Notes: generated by a model not told the origin, from the letters alone. Shown: positions 17,108 through 26,238, numbered from the stretch's first letter. The stretch: 64,000 nucleotides of DNA from Gemmatimonadota bacterium (GCA_007121555.1 SKKH01000175.1:16508-80507), one strand, 5' to 3'. Program-made: numbers and translations.

Positions 17108-19444
17108 ATGCTCAAACGCCTCGTCCGCATTCTCCCGCTCGCCCTGGCCCTGCTTCTCGTCGTCCCGCCCGCCCAGTCTCAGGAGATCCCCACCCCCCTC
17201 GACCACTTCGGTCAGGAGATCGGTTCGGATGGGTTCCTCGCCGACTGGCAGGAACTCGCCGCCTATTACCGGAGCGTGGCCGAGGCCAGTCCCCGAATCA
17301 CCCTGGAGCGGCTGGGTGATACGACGCTGGGTGAAGACTTCATCCAGATGGTCATCACCAGCGAGGAGAATCATCAGAACCTGGATCGCTACCTGGAGAT
17401 CCAGCAGCTTCTGGCCGACCCGCGGAGGGTCTCCAGCGATGCGGAGGTCGAAGCCCTTAAGGAAGAGGGCCGGACCGTGGTCCTCATCACGAGCCACATC
17501 CACTCCACCGAGGTCGCGGCCGGGCAGATGCCGGCCCGCCTCGTCTACAATCTGGCCACCTCAGAGGACCCCGGGGTCCGGGAGATTCTCGATGAGACGA
17601 TCATCGTCCTGATCCCCTCGCTGAATCCCGACGGGACCCAGATGGTGTCGGAGTGGTGGCGGGAGTGGCAGGGCACCGAGTTCGAGGGCGCTCCCCTGCC
17701 CCGGCTCTACCACCACTACATCGGCCACAACAACAATCGGGACTGGTTCTTCTTCGCCCAGGTGGAGACCCAGATGACGGTGCTCCACGCCCACAACCGC
17801 TGGAAGCCCCAGATCGTGCACGATGTGCACCAGATGGGCAACGCGGGCGCCCGCTTCTTCATCCCGCCCTACATCGATCCGGTGGAACCCAATGTAGACC
17901 CCCGCCTCATCGCCGGCCTGAATCAACTCGGTCAGTACATGGCCGCGGAGATGACCAAGGACGGGATGGACGGTGTGGTCACGGGCGCGATCTTCGACAT
18001 CTACACGCCCGCGCGGGCCTACATGCACTACCACGGAGGCGTCCGAATCCTCTCCGAGACCGCCCGGTCGGACTGGGCGAACCCCATCGAACAGACGATG
18101 GACGACCTCACGGGGGAGACCCGGGACTACAACCCGCGCGAGATGAGCGTGAAGTTCCCCTCGCCCTGGCAGGGAGGCCGGTGGGGGCTGGATGACGCAG
18201 TGGACTACATGGAGGCCGGGGCCATGGCACTGCTGCGGAATGCCGCCAGGAATCGGGACTTCTGGCTCGACAACTTCGTCGAGATCCACCGGGACGCGGT
18301 GGACGGGTGGGACCGCTGGCCCGAGGCCTGGGTCGTGACCGCCGACCAGGACAACGAGGTGGGGGTCGAGCAGCTCCTCCGGGTGCTCACCACTGGGAAC
18401 GTCGAGGTCCACCAGGCCGAGTCGGCCTTCGAGATCACGGATGCCTCCGCCGGGTCTTCCATGACCCGAAGCTTCCCGGCCGGGTCCTACGTGATCCCCA
18501 TGCAGCAGCCCTATGCGGCCTTCGCCCAGACCATGCTGGAGGCCCAGGAGTATCCGGACCTCCGGGAGTTTCCGGGCGGACCCCCGATCCGGCCGTATGA
18601 CGCCACGGCGCACACCCTTCCCCTCCTCTTCAATGTGGAAACCGAGGCCGTGGAATCCCTTCCCGCGGGGGTGAGCCTCTCCGACCCCATCGAGCAGCGG
18701 ACGGAGCTCACCTTTGACGTCCCCGCCCACCTTCAGGGAGCAGGGGCCCCCAGGATCGGACTCTACCGAGCCTATCAGGAACCCATGCCCGAGGGGTGGA
18801 CCCGTTGGCTCTTCGACCACGCGGGCGTGGCCTACGAAGAAGTGAGGAACCAGGACGTCTGGGAGGGAGGACTCGGAGACCGCTACGACGTGATCATCTT
18901 CCAGGATCAATCTCCGTCCTCCATCCTCAGCGGCTACAGCGAGGATATCATGCCGGCCCCCTACGCAGGGGGGATCGGTCCAGAAGGGGTGGAGGCGCTC
19001 CGCGAGTTCGTGGAGGGCGGAGGCCGGGTGGTCAGCATCGACGAGGCCACCGACTTCGCTATCGACGCCTTCGAGTTGAACATCCGGGACGCAGTGGCCG
19101 ACCTTCCGCCGGAAGACTTCTACATCCCCGGCTCCATCCTTCGACTGGACCTGGATCCCTCGCATCCCATCAGCGAAGGGGAGCCTGCCGAGAACATCGC
19201 GTGGTACTGGCGGACCAGTCGCGCCTTCGAGGTGAACGACGACCGGGCCACGGTCGTGGGCACCTATGGAGACGGGGACCCTCGACTGGCGGGCTGGGTC
19301 CTGGGTGAGGAGCACGTGGCCGGGCAACCCGCGCTCGTGGAGGTGGAGATCGGGCAGGGTTCGGTGGTCCTCTTCGGCTTCCAGCCCAACTTCCGGGGTC
19401 AGACGGTCGCCCTCTGGCCGCTTCTCTTCAACAGTCTCCGTTGA
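17108..19444 (+). CDS. Secreted M14 zinc carboxypeptidase-family protein
   Basis: 778 residues with a signal peptide (about 1-25, AQSQ). The M14 domain (about 40-370) shows zinc ligands His132 and Glu135 in 'HIHSTEVAAG' and a third His in 'IVHDVHQMGN'. The catalytic Glu is in 'RILSETAR'. The C-terminal 400 residues contain a glutamine-amidotransferase-like region ('VIIFQDQ...', 'EALREFVEGGGRVVSID'), an arrangement also seen in the second M14 protein here. It probably trims peptides in the periplasm or medium. The gap of about 128 bp from the RidA gene leaves room for its own promoter, though none is obvious. Confidence 0.88.
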   Translation: MLKRLVRILPLALALLLVVPPAQSQEIPTPLDHFGQEIGSDGFLADWQELAAYYRSVAEASPRITLERLGDTTLGEDFIQMVITSEENHQNLDRYLEIQQLLADPRRVSSDAEVEALKEEGRTVVLITSHIHSTEVAAGQMPARLVYNLATSEDPGVREILDETIIVLIPSLNPDGTQMVSEWWREWQGTEFEGAPLPRLYHHYIGHNNNRDWFFFAQVETQMTVLHAHNRWKPQIVHDVHQMGNAGARFFIPPYIDPVEPNVDPRLIAGLNQLGQYMAAEMTKDGMDGVVTGAIFDIYTPARAYMHYHGGVRILSETARSDWANPIEQTMDDLTGETRDYNPREMSVKFPSPWQGGRWGLDDAVDYMEAGAMALLRNAARNRDFWLDNFVEIHRDAVDGWDRWPEAWVVTADQDNEVGVEQLLRVLTTGNVEVHQAESAFEITDASAGSSMTRSFPAGSYVIPMQQPYAAFAQTMLEAQEYPDLREFPGGPPIRPYDATAHTLPLLFNVETEAVESLPAGVSLSDPIEQRTELTFDVPAHLQGAGAPRIGLYRAYQEPMPEGWTRWLFDHAGVAYEEVRNQDVWEGGLGDRYDVIIFQDQSPSSILSGYSEDIMPAPYAGGIGPEGVEALREFVEGGGRVVSIDEATDFAIDAFELNIRDAVADLPPEDFYIPGSILRLDLDPSHPISEGEPAENIAWYWRTSRAFEVNDDRATVVGTYGDGDPRLAGWVLGEEHVAGQPALVEVEIGQGSVVLFGFQPNFRGQTVALWPLLFNSLR

Positions 19445-19463
19445 GGTCGAAGCCCGCGCCCGC

Positions 19464-20189
19464 ATGAGCCACCCCATCGATGCCGTACAGGAGCGGGTGG
19501 TCCAGTGCCGAGCGTGCCCTCGCCTCGTGGAGTGGCGGGAAAGGGTGGCACGGGAGAAGCGAGCAGCCTTCGCGGAGGAGAGCTACTGGGGCCGTCCCGT
19601 GCCGGGGTTCGGAGACCGGCGAGCGCGGCTGCTCATCGTCGGGCTGGCCCCTGCGGCCCACGGGGCCAACCGCACCGGCCGGATGTTCACTGGAGACCGC
19701 TCGGGCGACTGGCTCTTTCGCGCCCTGCATCGAGCCGGGTTCGCCACTCAGCCCGACGCGACACACCGAGGTGACGGCCTGGAACTCCGCGACGCATTCC
19801 TCACGGCGGCGGTCCGCTGCGCACCTCCGAAGAACCGGCCGAAGCCAGCGGAGCGGAAGGCCTGCCGCCTCTTCCTGGAAGAGGAGTTCGACCTCCTCCT
19901 CCCCCGACTTCGGTGCGTGGTCTCGCTCGGGGGATACTCCTGGAATCATGTGCTGCGCATCCTCCGCGACCGGGAGCTGGCTGTCCCCTCACCCAAGCCC
20001 GCCTTCGGCCACGGCGTCGAAGTGCCCCTGGACGACGGACCGACGCTTCTGGCCTCCTACCATCCGAGCCAGCAGAACACCTTCACCGGCACCCTGACCG
20101 AGGAGGCCTTCGACGACATCTGGACCCGCGCCCGGGAGCTCCTCACCCAGGGCTCCACCCACTCCTCCTCTTCCCCCGACATCCCATGA
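19464..20189 (+). CDS. Family 5 (type B) uracil-DNA glycosylase, Fe-S containing
   Basis: 241 residues from the ATG at 19464. Four Cys expected for a 4Fe-4S cluster are present: C15 and C18 (CRAC), C119 and C134. Motif A reads 'GLAPAAHGANRTGRMFTGD' (typical of family 5, with Ala where family 4 has Glu), and motif B is 'YHPSQQNTFTG'. The enzyme excises uracil and other deaminated bases from DNA, matching an organism with GC-rich DNA prone to cytosine deamination. It is cytosolic, unlike its exported neighbours. Its stop overlaps the next start as ATGA. Confidence 0.9.
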   Translation: MSHPIDAVQERVVQCRACPRLVEWRERVAREKRAAFAEESYWGRPVPGFGDRRARLLIVGLAPAAHGANRTGRMFTGDRSGDWLFRALHRAGFATQPDATHRGDGLELRDAFLTAAVRCAPPKNRPKPAERKACRLFLEEEFDLLLPRLRCVVSLGGYSWNHVLRILRDRELAVPSPKPAFGHGVEVPLDDGPTLLASYHPSQQNTFTGTLTEEAFDDIWTRARELLTQGSTHSSSSPDIP

Positions 20190-21376
20190 CCCCGTCCCCC
20201 CTCCGGTCTGGGCCGCCCGTCCTGACCCAGCCGCGGGCCCGTTCCGGCCGCGTGTCTCCCGAGCCCCATGACGGTCCCGGTCGGTCCCGGTGGCGCCCCC
20301 TCCGGCGGTCCCCTTTCGCCGCGGCTGGGATCCTGGGCCTTCTCCTGCTCCTCCTCATCGGATGCGGGACCGGCTCGACCCCCTTCCCTGGGGCGGAGTG
20401 GGACCGGTGGGGCTCGCCGGAGGCGGGGGGTCTCAGCTCCGAGGGCCTGATCCCGGTCGAGGAGCGCCTTCAGGGAATGTCGACCTCGGCCATGATGGTC
20501 GTGACGGGAGGCCGGGTGGCCTTCGAGTACGGGGACCTGGAAGAGGTCAGCTACCTGGCCTCGGTCCGAAAGAGCATCCTCGCCATGCTCTACGGGATCT
20601 ACTGGGACCGGGAGATCATCGATCTGGACCTGACGCTGGCCCAACTGGACATTGATGACCACGGGGAACTCACCGGGTCCGAACGGGAGGCCCGGACCCG
20701 CGACGTCATCGCGTCCCGCTCCGGGATCTTCCATCCAGCGTCCAATTCAGGAGACGATCTGGACTCGGCGCCCGACCGAGGAAGCGTGGCGCCGGGGGAG
20801 TACTACCTCTACTCGAACTGGGATTTCAATGCCGCCGGGACGATCTTTGAGGTCCAGAGCGGGGTGGACATCTTCAACGCTCTGGAGATGGAGCTGGCCA
20901 TCCCCCTGCGGTTCCAGGACTTCGAGCGGGAGCGGCATGAGAAGGGGGGCAATCCGGACCGCTCCATCCACCCTTCGTACCACATGCACCTCTCGACCCG
21001 GGACATGGCCCGAGTGGGCTACCTGGCGCTCCGCCAGGGGCGGTGGGGGGACCACCGGATCATCTCCGAGGAGTGGATGGAGAAGATGACGCGCCCCACC
21101 ACGCCGGTCCACGAGATGAATCCGGAGCGTCGAAGGGATGGACCCCACGGCTACGGGTACATGTGGTGGGTCTGGGACGGGGAGGCCGCGACAGGGCCGT
21201 ACCGGGGCGCCTACACCGGGGTGGGAGCCGTCGGCCAGTACATCACGGTCCTTCCCGAACTGGACATGGTGGTGGCACACAAGACGGTCCCGGGTGAGGA
21301 CCGACGGGTGGAGCACACCCAGTTCTTTCAGCTCCTGGACGACGTGGTGGAGGCCTACTGCGGCGAAAGCTGTTGA
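20186..21376 (+). CDS. Beta-lactamase-fold serine hydrolase lipoprotein (class C / esterase-like)
   Basis: 396 residues starting in an ATGA overlap with the uracil glycosylase. A long basic N-terminus precedes a lipobox (LLIGC, Cys60). Active-site motifs of the class C beta-lactamase / D-alanyl-D-alanine-peptidase fold are present: S126-V-R-K129 (SxxK), Y209-S-N211 (YxN) and 'HKT' near residue 370. Members include esterases and D-amino-acid peptidases as well as beta-lactamases, so antibiotic resistance cannot be assumed. It ends 3 bp from the convergent kinase stop, with no room for a separate terminator. Confidence 0.85.
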   Translation: MTPSPLRSGPPVLTQPRARSGRVSPEPHDGPGRSRWRPLRRSPFAAAGILGLLLLLLIGCGTGSTPFPGAEWDRWGSPEAGGLSSEGLIPVEERLQGMSTSAMMVVTGGRVAFEYGDLEEVSYLASVRKSILAMLYGIYWDREIIDLDLTLAQLDIDDHGELTGSEREARTRDVIASRSGIFHPASNSGDDLDSAPDRGSVAPGEYYLYSNWDFNAAGTIFEVQSGVDIFNALEMELAIPLRFQDFERERHEKGGNPDRSIHPSYHMHLSTRDMARVGYLALRQGRWGDHRIISEEWMEKMTRPTTPVHEMNPERRRDGPHGYGYMWWVWDGEAATGPYRGAYTGVGAVGQYITVLPELDMVVAHKTVPGEDRRVEHTQFFQLLDDVVEAYCGESC

Positions 21377-21379
21377 CGT

Positions 21380-23638
21380 TTACCGCAGGTCGGCCAGGAC
21401 CCAGCTCCTCCCTTCCCGATCGAATCGCATGGTGAGGGGAAAGGTCTCCTCGTCGACGGGCTCCCCCTCCTCGTCCGCGAGAGTCACGGTCATCGAGAAC
21501 ACCACGGTGGCCGTGGCCCCGATGGGGATCACCTCACTCCGGGGCACCAGGTTCACCGTCCGGGTCACCTCTTCGTCCAGCTCGTCGCCGAAGGTCCACC
21601 ATCCCTCCTCACCCTCGAATCGGGGATAGGCCTCGGCCATGGCGGCCGGATCCTGATCCGCCACGGCCTCCGCGAATCCACGTATCAGCGAGGCGATGAT
21701 GGCCAGGTCGTCTTCCACCTCCGCCTCGGAGGGGGGTGGGGCGGGCTCATCCTCCATGGGGGGAGCCGGATCCTCGTCGGGCGCATCCGGAGGCGCGGGA
21801 TCGGGGTCTGGCTCCCCTTCCTCGTCGACCTCAGCCGGGGTCGGGGGTGGCTCCGGTTCAGCGGCTTCCTGGTCCGCGGGAGACGGGTCCGGTGCGGGAG
21901 AGGGCTCGACGGCGGTGGGCTCCGGCTCCGGTTCCTCCTCCACCGGGCTCTCCACCGGCGGAGCGGGCTCGGGTCCCGAGTCCTCAGCCCCGGCCTGGAC
22001 CGAGGTTCCCAACGCTCCGGTCTCGCCCTCCCGTACCTCCGCCTCCACCGGATCTCCAGCATCCTCCAGCATCGCGGCATCAGGCGGAGCGGACTCTCCC
22101 CGGTCTCCCATCAACGCCCAGGCTCCCACGCCGAGGAGGACCACGAGTCCCACACCCGCGCCGAAGCCCACGGCGGTGAGCATTCCACGCCCGGGGCGCC
22201 TGGAGTCCTTTCCCTCTCCCGGATCCCAACCGGCTCCGGATTCCTGTGACTCCGGTCCAGGACCTTGCCGGGAGGCTGACACCTCCGCCGATGACGAGGC
22301 CCCTTCCTGGCCCAGCGGATCTGTGTGAGGACCCGAGGAACCCAGGCCGGGAGGAGCAACCGATGATGAGCCGGACATGGGGGACGGAGCCGACGACGGA
22401 GTGGGTGGAGGCGGGGAGGGCCGGGTCACTGCCACCACCGCCACGGGCTCGCGGGCCAGGGCCTCCTCACAGCGGACCGAGATCACCGCGACCCCGGGAC
22501 TGATCCCGCGCAGGACACCCTGGTCGTCCACCTCGAGGACTCCGGGCTCCGAGCTCTCCCATTCCACTCGACGATCGGGGAGGGGAGTCCCCGCATCGTC
22601 CACGGGCATGGCCTGGAGCCGTCCCTCTTCACCAGGCTCCAGCTTCTCCGTCTCCCCCCGCTCCAACCGGAGCTCCACCGCAGGTGCGGCCAGAGCGGCC
22701 AGCTCCCTCCAGATCGGAGCGGAAGGTCGGGGGCCGGTGAGCTCGAGGGCATCCAGCGCCTGGGACACGTCGGTCCACCGGTCGTCCGGCCGCTTGGCCA
22801 GCATCCGCTCGATCCCACGAGCCAGATCGGCCGGACATTCTGGACGAAGCTCCAGAATCGCCGGCGGCTGGTCACGTACCTGCGCGTTCAGGACCTGGAG
22901 GGTGGAACCGGTGAACGGAGGCGCACCGGTGAGAAGCTGGTAGGCCACGGCTCCGAGCGCGTACTGGTCCGAGAGGGGCGTCGCCGGATCGCCCATGCAC
23001 TGCTCGGGGCTCATGTACGCCGGCGTCCCCACGATCTGACCGGTGCGGGTGAGCTGGGGATCGCCCAGGGTCAACTTGGCGATCCCGAAGTCCGAGACGA
23101 GGGCCGCACCCTCCCGGTCCAGGAGGATGTTGCTGGGCTTCACGTCGCGATGGATCACCCCCCGCAGGTGCGCATGCGAGAGGGCCAGTCCCACCTGAGC
23201 AAGCCAGGCACGGGCCACAGGCAACGAAACGGGTGCCCTGCCCCACTCCATGACCCGTGCCAGAGTGCGCCCGCCGACGAACCGCATGACGATGTAGTGG
23301 AGGCCCTCGGTCTCTCCCACATCGAAGATGGTCACCACGTAGGGACTCGAGAGCTGGGCCGTGGTCCGAGCCTCGTGGGCGAATCGCTCCACCATGGAGG
23401 AATCGGCCATGACTCTGGGGGACATGACCTTGATAGCCACCACCCGGTCCAGGCGAGGCTCCCGAGCCCTGAATACCGCAGCCATGCCCCCCCACCCCAC
23501 CATCCGCTCCACCTCGTATCGAGGGGCCAACGCGGCTCGAACCCGGGCGAGGAACTCGTCCTGACTACTGGAACCAGATCCCGGACGGCCCGGAGAGTCC
23601 GAGCCGTCTACTGGAGAGTTCGATGAGGGGTCGGTCAT
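21380..23638 (-). CDS. Transmembrane Ser/Thr protein kinase with internal Ig-like domain
   Basis: 752 residues from the ATG at 23638. Kinase domain 41-298: Gly loop 'VGWGGMAAVF', ATP lysine K70, catalytic HRDVKPSN (D165), DFG (D183) and activation loop ending TPAYMSPEQ. Residues about 320-404 resemble a Big2 Ig-like domain ('VEWESSEPGVLEVDDQGVLRG', 'PGVAVISV'). A Ser/Pro/Gly linker, one TM helix (about 486-510) and a Pro/Glu-rich stalk follow. The last 110 residues are an NTF2/DUF4440-like domain ('IRGFAEAVADQDPAAMAEAYPRF'), predicted outside. The input signal and substrates are unknown. The Ig-like domain before the TM would lie in the cytoplasm, which is unusual. Confidence 0.92.
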   Translation of the reverse strand: MTDPSSNSPVDGSDSPGRPGSGSSSQDEFLARVRAALAPRYEVERMVGWGGMAAVFRAREPRLDRVVAIKVMSPRVMADSSMVERFAHEARTTAQLSSPYVVTIFDVGETEGLHYIVMRFVGGRTLARVMEWGRAPVSLPVARAWLAQVGLALSHAHLRGVIHRDVKPSNILLDREGAALVSDFGIAKLTLGDPQLTRTGQIVGTPAYMSPEQCMGDPATPLSDQYALGAVAYQLLTGAPPFTGSTLQVLNAQVRDQPPAILELRPECPADLARGIERMLAKRPDDRWTDVSQALDALELTGPRPSAPIWRELAALAAPAVELRLERGETEKLEPGEEGRLQAMPVDDAGTPLPDRRVEWESSEPGVLEVDDQGVLRGISPGVAVISVRCEEALAREPVAVVAVTRPSPPPPTPSSAPSPMSGSSSVAPPGLGSSGPHTDPLGQEGASSSAEVSASRQGPGPESQESGAGWDPGEGKDSRRPGRGMLTAVGFGAGVGLVVLLGVGAWALMGDRGESAPPDAAMLEDAGDPVEAEVREGETGALGTSVQAGAEDSGPEPAPPVESPVEEEPEPEPTAVEPSPAPDPSPADQEAAEPEPPPTPAEVDEEGEPDPDPAPPDAPDEDPAPPMEDEPAPPPSEAEVEDDLAIIASLIRGFAEAVADQDPAAMAEAYPRFEGEEGWWTFGDELDEEVTRTVNLVPRSEVIPIGATATVVFSMTVTLADEEGEPVDEETFPLTMRFDREGRSWVLADLR

Positions 23639-23696
23639 GATGCCACGCGGGAGGCCACCGGAACGGGATGCTGCATCCGCACCCAATATGCGGGGG

Positions 23697-23728
23697 CCGG
23701 ACCGGCATCCGCCAGCGGATCAGTCCGG
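23697..23728 (-). terminator. Nested GC hairpin upstream of the kinase gene
   Basis: CCGGAC (23697-23702) pairs with GTCCGG (23723-23728), and inside it ATCCGC (23707-23712) pairs with GCGGAT (23715-23720). It lies between the small secreted protein's stop and the kinase start, both on the minus strand. It could be a terminator for the former or a leader structure of the latter. There is no T-run, so function is uncertain. Confidence 0.35.
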
Positions 23729-23818
23729 CGAGCACCGGCCATGGATCAGGGGGCCGGCTGAATCGGAGCCGATTGCCGGGGATGGGGAGGGAGATCGGGT
23801 CGGCGGGACACCCGTGCG

Positions 23819-24025
23819 TCAGTCCCTTCGGTGCACGTGGCGGTATAGCTCGAAACGGGTGGAGTCGGCGACCATCCCGCCGGCAGTCAGCGCTGCCGGA
23901 CGCTGGGTCGAGTGACACTCACCTCCCTCCGCCAGCAGGTTTCCGCTGAGCTCCGGAGGATCCGAGCCGAAGGCCGACGGCAGCGCAAGCAGGAGGCTGA
24001 AGAGGACGGAGCGAACGATGAACAT
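23819..24025 (-). CDS. Small secreted protein, unknown function
   Basis: 68 residues: a signal peptide (MFIVRSVLFSLLLALPSAFG) and a mature part of about 48 residues with one Cys and several His/Arg. A GCGAGG ribosome-binding site lies about 5 nt before the ATG at 24025, and codon third positions are strongly GC-biased, supporting real coding. It is divergent from the LytS-like sensor gene, with a dyad-containing region between them. It resembles nothing I recognise. It could be a signal, a target or a modulator of the neighbouring two-component system, but that is speculative. Confidence 0.5.
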   Translation of the reverse strand: MFIVRSVLFSLLLALPSAFGSDPPELSGNLLAEGGECHSTQRPAALTAGGMVADSTRFELYRHVHRRD

Positions 24026-24322
24026 GGAGCCTCGCTTTCAATGACCACCCGAGCTTTTCGAGCCGATTCCGGTCGACCCGGGCCGGGTCTCTGCCGACCC
24101 GACACTCCAAAGCTCCCCTCCTCCGGGTCCGGTCTCAACGATGGGTTGATCCAGCGGACATCCCACTGGATCACCGGTCCGTCGGTCGGACGAACGGGAA
24201 GCCCGGACCTGCCTTGAGCGAGCCCCACCCATACCTCCACGGAACCGTCCACCCGCCGTGTTCCCCGTCCATCCCTGGTGGTTTGCTGCGGGCTCCCGAA
24301 TGGACCCATCTTCAGATCCATC
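24026..24322. promoter_or_regulatory. Divergent control region of small secreted protein and LytS-like kinase
   Basis: 297 bp without a gene. It contains a perfect 8-bp inverted repeat, TGATCCAG (24147-24154) and CTGGATCA (24166-24173), with an 11-bp spacer, and 3 bp further a smaller dyad GTCCG-N5-CGGAC (24177-24191). Both lie about midway between the two divergent starts, as an operator would. No confident -35/-10 was found. Confidence 0.45.
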
Positions 24323-25486
24323 ATGAGCTTGTACTGGAAGTGCCAGATCGGCGGCTGGACCGCCATGACCCTCTGGAGCCTGGGAATCTCCACGGCGCTG
24401 GGAACCCTCACCCTCGAAGGGTTCTTGGCCATCGTATGGGTATCGGGGCTGGGCCTGCTGGGCACCCACCTCTTCCGTCCAATCATGAGGCGAGGAGAAT
24501 GGACCCGTCTCCCTCCGGCTCGACTCATCCCCCGGGTGGCCCTGGGTATCTTCGTCATCGGGACTTCCATGGGGATCCTGAGCATCCCCTTCATCCTGCC
24601 TCGCATCCCCGACGGTGCGAGTCCCTTCCAGTTCATCATCAGCAACACGGTGGGAAGCTGGTTCGCGATCCTGGGCTGGATGCTGCTCTATTTCAGCTAT
24701 CACTTCCGGACTCAGACCCGTGAGGCTCGGCAGAAGGAGTGGGAGCTGAGAGTCGCCATGAGAGAGAACGAGCTCCGGACCCTGCGAGCCCAGCTCAACC
24801 CCCACTTCCTCTTCAACAGCCTCAACAACCTTCGGGGTCTCATCTCCGAGTGCCCCGAGCGGGCACAGGACGCGGTCACGCACCTGGCGGCGCTCCTCAG
24901 GTACACACTCCACCTGAGCCAGTCTCCCACGGTGACCCTGGAACAGGAACTCGACGGGGTCCGGAACTACCTGGCATTGGAGAAGATCCGCTTCGAGGAA
25001 CGGCTTCGGGACGAGGTGGAAGTGGATCCCAACCTCCTGGACCAGGCGGTCCCTCCCATGCTCCTCCAGAACCTGCTGGAGAACGCGCTGAAGCACGGCA
25101 TCGCCCGACGGCGGGATGGAGGGGTGGTCTCGCTTCGGATCACGGAGGCGGACGGGAGGGTGATGGTCCGGGTCACGAATCCCGGACGGCTCGTAGAGCA
25201 CGATGGCAGGGAGAGGGTGGGCCTCACCAACGCCCGGGAGCAGCTTCGCCTTCTCTTCGACGAGGACGCCCACCTGGAGCTCCGGCAGGAAACCGAAGGC
25301 ACGGTGGTCTGCCATGTGGAGCTTCCCCGTCGCCGCGCCGCCGAGGTCCTGTCCGCCCGGGGTCGGGCGGATGAGGTGGATCCGGACGTCTCAGTGGGGC
25401 CGGCTCTCCTTCAGGACAGCCTACCGGCCAGGAAGAGCTCCCGGGGCCGGCCTTCCCGGACCCTGAAGCCCGGAGCCCCTCCATGA
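24323..25486 (+). CDS. LytS/YehU-type sensor histidine kinase
   Basis: 387 residues from the ATG at 24323 (an alternative in-frame start at 24278 adds 15 unlikely residues). Four hydrophobic segments (about 10-30, 34-52, 70-92, 103-127) make up the membrane sensor. The His_kinase domain has phospho-acceptor His161 in 'LNPHFLFNSLNNLR' and an N-box 'LLENALKHG', followed by an HATPase domain. The last 45 residues are a charged extension. It overlaps the response regulator start by ATGA, confirming a paired two-component system. The signal is unknown. Confidence 0.9.
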   Translation: MSLYWKCQIGGWTAMTLWSLGISTALGTLTLEGFLAIVWVSGLGLLGTHLFRPIMRRGEWTRLPPARLIPRVALGIFVIGTSMGILSIPFILPRIPDGASPFQFIISNTVGSWFAILGWMLLYFSYHFRTQTREARQKEWELRVAMRENELRTLRAQLNPHFLFNSLNNLRGLISECPERAQDAVTHLAALLRYTLHLSQSPTVTLEQELDGVRNYLALEKIRFEERLRDEVEVDPNLLDQAVPPMLLQNLLENALKHGIARRRDGGVVSLRITEADGRVMVRVTNPGRLVEHDGRERVGLTNAREQLRLLFDEDAHLELRQETEGTVVCHVELPRRRAAEVLSARGRADEVDPDVSVGPALLQDSLPARKSSRGRPSRTLKPGAPP

Positions 25487-26238
25487 GCTCCCTTCTGACC
25501 GCGCTCATCGTGGACGACGAGCGCCTCGCCCGCCTTGAGCTGCGTCGTCTCCTGGCAGCCCACCCGAGGATCGAAATCCTGGGCGAAGCCCCCAACGCCG
25601 AGGAGGCCCGAGCGGCCCTGGCCGAGCTCGATCCCCAGCTCCTCTTCCTCGATGTCCAGATGCCCGGCGAGACGGGATTCGACCTTCTGGCATCCCTGGA
25701 CCGGGTGCCTCTGGTGGTGTTCACCACCGCCTACGACGACTACGCGCTGAAGGCCTTCGAGGTCAGCGCTCTGGACTACCTGGTGAAGCCCATCGAACCG
25801 GCTCGCCTCTCTCGCACCGTGGAGCGACTCCTTCAGTCCCCCGCTGCGGACTCGGCCAGGACGGCCGAAGACGAGGAACCCGAGACCCGGGGGCCACCCC
25901 CCCTTCAGCCTCATCACCGCGTCTTCCTGCGCGACGGGGATCGGTGCTGGTTCGTCGAGCTTCGGCAGGTGCGCCTCTTCGAGTCCGCCGACAATTACAC
26001 CCAGGTGCACCTGGCCGGCGAGAGTCCCCTGATCCTACGATCCCTGAACGAGCTCGAAGCGAAACTGGATCCCCGATTCTTCTTCCGTGCCAACCGCAGC
26101 CAGATCATGAATCTGAACGAAGTGGAGTCCATCGACCCCTGGTTCGGAGGCCGCCTGATGGCCAAGGTTCGGGGCGGCCACGAGGTGGTCCTCTCGAGGC
26201 GGAGAAGCCGGGAGTTCAGAGAGCGGATGAGCGTGTGA
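25483..26238 (+). CDS. LytTR-family response regulator
   Basis: 251 residues. The receiver domain (about 5-120) has acidic D11/D12, phospho-acceptor D57 in 'FLDVQMPG' and K102 in 'LVKPIEP'. The LytTR DNA-binding domain (about 145-251) has 'VRLFESADNYTQVHL' and 'FFRANRSQIMNL'. Such regulators are phosphorylated by LytS-type kinases and bind short direct repeats. The start overlaps the kinase stop. Targets are not shown; the divergent small secreted gene is an obvious candidate. Confidence 0.93.
   Translation: MSSLLTALIVDDERLARLELRRLLAAHPRIEILGEAPNAEEARAALAELDPQLLFLDVQMPGETGFDLLASLDRVPLVVFTTAYDDYALKAFEVSALDYLVKPIEPARLSRTVERLLQSPAADSARTAEDEEPETRGPPPLQPHHRVFLRDGDRCWFVELRQVRLFESADNYTQVHLAGESPLILRSLNELEAKLDPRFFFRANRSQIMNLNEVESIDPWFGGRLMAKVRGGHEVVLSRRRSREFRERMSV

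Noticed and set aside
17561..19477. Long antisense frame opposite the M14 peptidase
   Set aside because: No domain, signal or ribosome site; the opposite strand has intact M14 motifs.
20186..21376. Antibiotic-resistance beta-lactamase
   Set aside because: SxxK and YxN motifs also occur in esterases and D-peptidases; nothing in the sequence shows antibiotic hydrolysis.
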